Part shown: positions 57,606-64,000 of the stretch, one piece after another
Numbering within the stretch: the first letter of the stretch is position 1
Layout of the letters: every line of letters starts with the position of its first letter
NCBI GenBank assembly: GCA_030737835.1
Contig: JAUJYN010000025.1
Location: forward strand, 1,302,001 to 1,366,000
Origin: Acorus gramineus
Taxonomy: Eukaryota; Streptophyta; Magnoliopsida; Acorales; Acoraceae
DNA length: 64,000 bases
Direction of reading: 5' to 3'
Notes under the pieces: generated by a model
Seen by the model: only the letters and a program-made list of their open reading frames with translations
Told to the model about the DNA's origin: nothing
Databases searched by the model: none
Position numbers and translations under genes: made by a program

Positions 57606-60251
57606 TGTCACGCCCCAGGGCGGCCGTCCCTGGGACGCGGCAAGGGTATATATGATATCAGCAGTCTATACAGGAGGTCAATAACATACTCTAAACAACA
57701 TAAAAAATGACAACACAGACAACAATGAGGCTGACATAATATATACACAAATAGCGGAAGCTAAAAGACTGAGTCTGTAATTCAAAAGACATATTACAGA
57801 CCCGATACATAATCAACTGTCCTGTGAGAGCCAATATATACAACGACATCCAAATATAATACAAACGTGTGCCCAAGCACGGAATACAATATATACAATC
57901 AAAGGGGGATGCTGATGGCCTCTCACTCGCAGAACGTGACGCTGCTCCGCTACTGCTGATGTGCCTCGGGGAGCTCCTCCTTCAGATCTGACTCAGATAT
58001 AACTGGAGAAAAATATATGCGAGGGGTGAGCCACACGCTCAGTGAATAGCACAACCCATGCATCACAATTCATATTAACCTCAAATAATTTATAACCCCT
58101 AAGTGGCAGTAACTACACAATCTAGTGGGTCGTCCCATCACCAACCCACTTTCCCTCCCCTCACCCTCACCCTCTCCGAGGGGTGACCTAGGCCTCTTGG
58201 GGTAGACTAGACCTCTCTCCACTCCTGGTCCACCCGGTAGCCCTTTCCCACCCTCGTAGCCTCGACCTAGTCCACTCCAACTACCAGTACTGTCCGAACA
58301 CATCGGAGGTACCGGACGGAAGCCCTCTGTCAGGTCAGCCATCGCCGGGGAGTACCTACATCGGATCCAACCAAAAGGAGAAGACAGTCTACTCACATGG
58401 ATACGATCCTCATGGATCCGTCGACACCAATAGTAACGCTAAATAATGTCATGAATTCACCAGAATTCCTCCAGGGCGCATCACTAAGATGCGGGGAGAC
58501 ACATATTATAACAACAAGGTTATAATATTCGTTAAGGCATGCTCACAGTGATTTAATTAAATTAAACTAGGTGGGAACATACACAGGTCGGGGCAGTGTG
58601 TCTAGACATGCATAGGCCGCTATACATGATATAAGGGTGCGTATCCCTAGCATACAAAGTCTAAGGTGGCATGGATATATCATATTTATCATGCATGCAT
58701 AACTATACATTTATTACAAGCTAATATGCTATTATGGTGCCCCAGCGGAGGGCAATGCACGCCTACGTGCATCGAACGCCTCCCTACTGGGTTGGATTGT
58801 CCCACTCATCGAAGCCCGGGTCGTCGTGTGACCATCCGTCAAGATCTGCAAGACAGGGCATTCAAAACGGTGAGTGAACCACACAAATACATAAGAAAAT
58901 ACGCTAGAAATACCCTACACTCGGACAAGCATGCATACGGCCCGCACGCACGCGAGTCCGAGTGCCCCGACATCCTCACGCACCCACAGCAGCCATGCGC
59001 ACGGCCACTCAGACGTGCACGCATGAGTGCGCACGCACGCATGCACGCCCGCGCCCCGGGCGCACTGCCACGCCCCAGCCCGCGTGCCCAGACGCGCTGC
59101 TGCGCCCCTGCCCGAGCGCCCAGACACGCTGCCGCGCGCACTGCGCGTCCAGCCCTGCGCCTACCCGCGTGTACTGCGCCCCTGCACAGCACCCCGTGCG
59201 CACCCCCGCGCGCTGCGCCCCCGCGCAGCACTCCGCGCGCACGCCCGCGCGTCCACGCGCACGCCCCCAGCGCTCCCGACTGCGCGCGCCTGCTCTGCCT
59301 GTGCGCGCAGACTCGCGCGCACGCGCGCGGTGACCCTGCACGCGCGCCCGAGCCATCCCCACCACCTCCCTCAGCCCTCCCACACCCCTAACACACCTCC
59401 AAACCATGCATACACCATTTCACCTCCTAAACAACCATCTAAACAAGAAAATAGGGAGGAGGAAAGCTCACCCAAGGGAGGAAGAACCAAAGGGGGAACT
59501 CGGGTGCCCTTCGCGCACCGAATCACCACCACCAAAGCCACCACTACCAAGACCTCCCTCAGCCCTATCAAAGGCTGAAAATCAGAGGAGAAAGGGGGCC
59601 ATAAGGGCAGGTAAACAAAGGGGAAAGCAAAAATGAAACCATGGAAAGGTAGATCGGGTCCTCACCTTCCTTTTCTTCTTCAATGGCTTTCCAATTCAAC
59701 CACTCCTACTAGATCAAAAAGGGGTTTTAAAGAGAGGAGATGTGATGAGCTTTTGGTGTGTGAGAGAGAGAGAGAAAAATGAAGAAGAAGGACTATTTGT
59801 GGGTGTGGACTTCACTTAGGCTCACACACACACACTTAGTCACTCACACACACACCACTTAGGTTTAATTAGGTTTAGGTGAACTTTGACCCTAGTCAAC
59901 CCAATCACACTAACAAACAAAACCAATTGACCAAGTCAAAGGTCAAACTTGACTTGGTCAAAGTCACCTTCGACTCGGTCAAGTCTCCCAATGACTTTTC
60001 GCTTGGTCAAAACCCGGATACGATTCGAAACTGTGAAATTCTGAACGTTACCGGAATTCGATGAAATTTTTGTGAGTGGCTTGAAATGGCACCAGGACAC
60101 ATAATATGCAGTTAGAATTTCAATCGGAGGCTCACGATGATAGCCAAAAGTTTGAAATTTTAGCGGTTCCGATCGAAAAAAAGAAAAAGTTAAAAAACTG
60201 CCAGAATGCTCCAATGGTGACCAGAAGGCTAAAAGTGACACATATATAACA
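57606..60251 (-). mobile_element. Solo A-type LTR in an element interior
   Basis: It begins TGTCACGCCCCAGGGCGG and ends GTGACACATATATAACA, 2646 bp. The flanks GGTAT (57601-57605) and AGTAT (60252-60256) differ at one base. The interior sequence continues across it, as shown by the uninterrupted counterpart near 33420-33435. Confidence 0.92.
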
Positions 60252-61363
60252 AGTATTGCTGGTAACCATGGAGTTCGCGTGCAGCGCCAGTTTAAAGTTT
60301 TGAGGATATGGCATATTGCTCATTAAGGGGTGATGTCTTCTTCCAGTTTTCCTACTCAGGATTAAGGGGCCTTGCGGGGTCATTGTTGAGACCTAGTCAA
60401 GGAATACCTTTGAAGCATCTATTTGATGATTGATTTTTCCTCTCACTTGGAATGTGCTGTAGTGAGTGGTGATGCGTATGATCAGGATTGGGTGCGTCCT
60501 ATTGCAGCTTGGTGGGCGATCGCTTGTGGACAGGGTTCCATAGTGGCATTGGAGTCGCTTTGATATATCATTGTGCGTTGTAGCTGCCCGGTTGAGGCTA
60601 GAGCCCTGTGAGGTGCTCCCAGATACTATGCTTGTTGGTGCGCCCATATGGCAGAGATAGTGGGCTTGGGAGGCCACCAGGTAGAGGCCACGCTGGGAGA
60701 GTGCTACCGGATGATGTCGAGAGCGTGGACTCCCCATCACGAATCTGCCCATTGAGTGCACGATGTTGGAATTCCAATGGTTGTAGTAGGGTGACCTGTC
60801 GGTGGTGGCATGTGGAGCACAGTTGTGGATACTATCGCATTTTTCCCCACATTGATCGCAAATGAGGAGACGCGATGCTAGCGTTTGTGATGGGACTCAG
60901 CCGCCCTATCAGATAGAGGACGTCGCTTAGGCATTGTCGAGGTTCGCGACCCCTTATTGCGTGTCTCGTGGATTAAGTGTGGTTGAGCGGCTTACCAAGC
61001 GTGTAAGTGTCATCATGAGCGCCAATCATGCTCGAGGAGCAGAATCTGGACTTAATCGTTGGAAGAATTGTTTTGATCTCCCTGTGGAGGTTGAAGATCA
61101 ATTACCCTTGCCGCGAATCGATGATCTGTTTGACCAAGCTCTGGGAGCCAGTGTCTTCTCTTAGATCTATCTTCGCGCAGGGTACCACAAGTTGGAGATC
61201 CGGGAGGTGGACATCCCGTAGATGGCCTTTCATGACCGTTTTAGGCACTACGAGTTTTAAGTACTGCCGTCGTGGTTGACGAATGCGCCGGATGCCTTCG
61301 TGGATCTCAAAAGTTTTATTGGGCCTCCGTGGACTACTTTGAGGTAGTCTTCGTTGAAATTGC

Positions 61364-64000
61364 TACATCTGCCAAACGCATTTGTAATACTTACAGGTGG
61401 GAGCCCTCTATCAGGACAGCTTCAATGCCGGGCAGCTTAAACGCTGATCCGATGAAGGGGAGAACGATTCGACTCTCACAATGCAATCCACATAGGTCGA
61501 CTACTCTCGATAGTCATATACCGATGATATCGAATACGCTTGAACTCCCACCCACAGATGCGTCGCTCGGACACGATGAGTTACCTCTGCTCTCGCACAG
61601 AAATAATCTAAGGGCATAACCCAATAGGCGGTTCATACACTCGTCTAGCACAGGTAGGCCTAGCTTAATGCCATAACCATCGGTTTAACAAAACCGATAC
61701 AATAATGAATTCTCCTGAATTCCATCAAGTGCATCACTCAGATGCAAGGTGACGATTACATCGCTTGCACTTTAACTAAGAAGGTACAAATTGTTAGTTG
61801 GTCATACCCATGCCTATTACAGATAGGCCCAATTAGTCCAACATGCGCATAATTATCATAGGAGAATTCTATCGCAGAAGGAACATGATTCACATGCACA
61901 ATAGCATATGATTAACTATAGGGGTTCTCTCTAACATGAATATATGGCATAAAAAACAAATCATGTAAGATACATACAAGGCATGGCCGAACTACACATG
62001 CATATGAGAGCAAATTAATCATACAAGCACATAAAGTATAACTTAACATGCGTTGGATATCACCAACTTAAAAATGGGAGGGTTAAGCACGATCTCGAGC
62101 ACCAACAGGCGCATGTCAATAATCCTCGAGCGAACCTGAGTCAAGTGGGAACCACATCTACTTACTAAGTTCGAGCAAAGAGGGAGAGAGAGAGAGAGAG
62201 AGAAGGCCTCATCATCTCAGGAAGCTGGTCATAGCTTTGGCCCAACAAGATAGGCGCAACAACTATACCACGTCCTCAAGTCTTATGACCAGGGAATATT
62301 AAGTATGCACCTGGTTATTAACCCAGGCTTAATCATGCTAGATATTACTAACATAGGGGGGGTAGTATTACAACCAAGACTACCTAAGGCATGCCATATT
62401 CTATACATCCATGTAAATACAAAGAGATACGTGCCCATACAAGAAGGGCGCATGCAAACGCGATCATTCAGATAGGCAAGTACATGGTAGAAAAGGGGGT
62501 TCTACACAATATACGAGTTACACAAGCCTAGCATGCAAGATATCTAGCATATTTAGGGTGCAAAGAAGCCCCATGGATGCACGATGCATGACTATGTGCA
62601 TCGAGCGCTCCTCGAAGGGTTGGATCGAACCACTCACAGATACATGGATCATCGCATATCCTGTCTATAAGATCTGCAAGACACAACACAATATATATAA
62701 ACAACGTGACAAACAAAACTCAAATAAATGAATCAGAAACATGATCTCTAGCGTAGGACAGTGCGCGGGGTGGGACGGGTAGCACACGACGCACTCCCAT
62801 GGAAACACAATCACATGAACAAAATGCCATAACTTTTAAACCCTACAACCAATGGTACTCAAATCAAACATGAAGCTACCTGACACAGATATAAGCCTAC
62901 TTCATGAAGACACCAACTCTTAATATTGCCTACATCATGCATAAATAACTCATTGACACAATCGTGTAAAACTGGTGTATCTGCAGCAAACAACCCTACT
63001 ATTTGATCTCCACAGCACCAAATACACATCCACAAATTATGAAATAAATCGTACACGTTCTATGACATGCTGGGATCATAATATAGGAAGACATCATAAC
63101 CTGATTTAGCCTCTACATGCTCAAAATAAAATATTGCCAGACACTGGTCAATTCCCACACGAATCTGGAGAGTCCATGCAATTCAGGTTATAACTTAAAA
63201 CGCAGATATTATTATGACACAAAATTTCACATATAGCATCTCGACACATGACGGATCATATCTCATATGGACACAATCCCGAGAATATGCCTCTAAATAC
63301 TTGTTCCACAAGGATCTTAAGGAGACAGAAATCTGCCTTACTACAACACAAAACCACCACCATCCATGCATAAACACAAACACCTCATGTGCAGCAGCAA
63401 TTACACATAACAACACTCTTCCAACAACACCCACGAGTTCTACAAAACCAGAAAAGAAGAGGGAAAGGCTTACCAAGAGAGGGGGAGGGAAAGGGGGAGG
63501 TGCGGGGACTCTCAAACGCACCCACGACCACCTCGACCACCACCACCACTACCACCACCTCCTTTGCTTCTCTTCTTCATGGCTGGACCAAAGGGGAGGG
63601 GAAAAATCAGGGGAAACCTTAGAGGCTTGGGGAGGAGGATAAGGGGATGACAACATCAACACATGCACACACTAACCTGGATCACTTCCTCTTCTTGCTC
63701 CTCCATCTTCTCCTTCATGTTCTCCTTCTCCTTCTCCTTCTTCTCCACCAAACACACAAGAGAGGGAGAGCAAAAAGAGAGAATGAGAGGCATTTTCGGA
63801 TGGAGAAAGAGAGGGAGAGAGAAGGGGTTTTTACACTCCCAAATAGTGTTTAGGGGTCATCTTAGTGGGGGCAAAGGGGGTGGTAAGGTTAGTAGAGTTA
63901 GGCTCACCCTCTCACACCCACTTTTTCCACCTTTATTGGAAAGCGCGAAGCAAAACACCACATCACTCGAAATATCTCACCCACCGAAATGCAGATACGA
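61364..64000 (-). mobile_element. B-like LTR, opposite orientation, runs off the window
   Basis: From TACATCTGCCAAACGCAT at 61364 it follows the reverse of the 54631-57268 LTR: GAATTC pair (61707-61722), GTGCAT-7nt-ATGCAA hairpin (61729-61747), and a CT/GA-rich leader near 63690-63830. At 64000 it has reached about 200 bp from the expected LTR end. (GA)n occurs at 62172-62201. 62700-63400 is AT-rich LTR body with no gene. Confidence 0.78.
61707..61747 (-). other. Paired GAATTC and hairpin, third stem variant
   Basis: GAATTC at 61707-61712 and 61717-61722. Then GTGCAT (61729-61734), the 7-nt loop CACTCAG and ATGCAA (61742-61747), a stem of five pairs (TGCAT/ATGCA). Confidence 0.65.

Larger units (their letters stand above)
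54631..61363 (+). mobile_element. Decayed B-like Ty3/gypsy element, 5' part
   Basis: It has a 5' LTR (54631-57268), tRNA-iMet primer site (57274-57286) and an internal region (57269-61363) that holds a nested A LTR at 57606-60251. The interior matches the reverse of about 32250-33745 of the other B element. RT-like remnants are recognisable near 61100-61330 (LPRIDDLF and LTNAPDAFVDL). No 3' LTR in the same orientation is present; an oppositely oriented LTR begins at 61364. Broken, with many breaks. Confidence 0.8.

Noticed and set aside
63214-63853. ORFs near the right edge
   Set aside because: They run through the CT/GA-rich leader of a minus-strand LTR and consist of His/Thr or Leu repeats.

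Overview
This is plant nuclear DNA, almost certainly from an angiosperm. Three things point there: Ty3/gypsy chromovirus pol sequence of the Tekay/Del type, primer-binding sites matching plant initiator-methionine tRNA, and a FAR1/Mutator-type transposase gene. I cannot name the species. I found no intact host gene, tRNA, rRNA, CRISPR array or operon. The window is a dense graveyard of long terminal repeats (LTRs) inserted into one another, with short AT-rich islands between them.

Two related LTR groups recur. 'A' LTRs run from TGTTATATATGTGTCAC to CGCGTCC..GGGGCGTGACA. 'B' LTRs run from about TGTTGTGCCTGTGTCATT to CCACGTCTCGGGGACG..GTGACA. Both are about 2.6-3.6 kb and share one plan: an AT-rich promoter-like head, a GC-rich (CG/CA)n island, a block with the palindrome GTCGCGCGAC, a paired GAATTC motif beside a small hairpin, (GGGTGA)n tracts, and a second hairpin near the end.

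Layout. 1-284 is a B-LTR scrap. 285-2632 is AT-rich and carries a 15-copy minisatellite. 2633-16349 is an A-type Tekay element on the minus strand, broken, with two LTRs nested in it (4565-7783 and 11610-14548). 16350-17812 is a flank with paired hairpins and a purine/pyrimidine switch. 17813-18617 is a Mutator-like (MULE) end. 18618-34065 is a B-type element on the minus strand with three plus-strand LTRs nested in its left LTR. 34066-34840 is flank. 34841-46881 is a mosaic of joined LTR pieces and the pol tail of a plus-strand A element, with another nested LTR at 41307-44866. 47120-51949 is a FAR1/MULE transposase pseudogene split by an A LTR at 48679-51330. 51950-52493 is its 5' end, which resembles 17813-18330. 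52494-54610 is low-copy-looking AT-rich DNA. 54611-64000 holds a decayed B-like element with its 5' LTR and primer site, one nested A LTR, and an oppositely oriented B-like LTR that runs off the window.

Seven insertions have clear 5-bp target duplications (five perfect, one with one mismatch, one low-complexity), and an eighth matches 3 of 5. Most are solo LTRs, so the region has been shaped by repeated insertion followed by LTR-LTR recombination. The most interesting non-trivial signals are a hairpin in the LTRs whose stem sequence changes between families while pairing and a 7-nt loop are kept, LTR-derived blocks inside element interiors, and the twin MULE ends.
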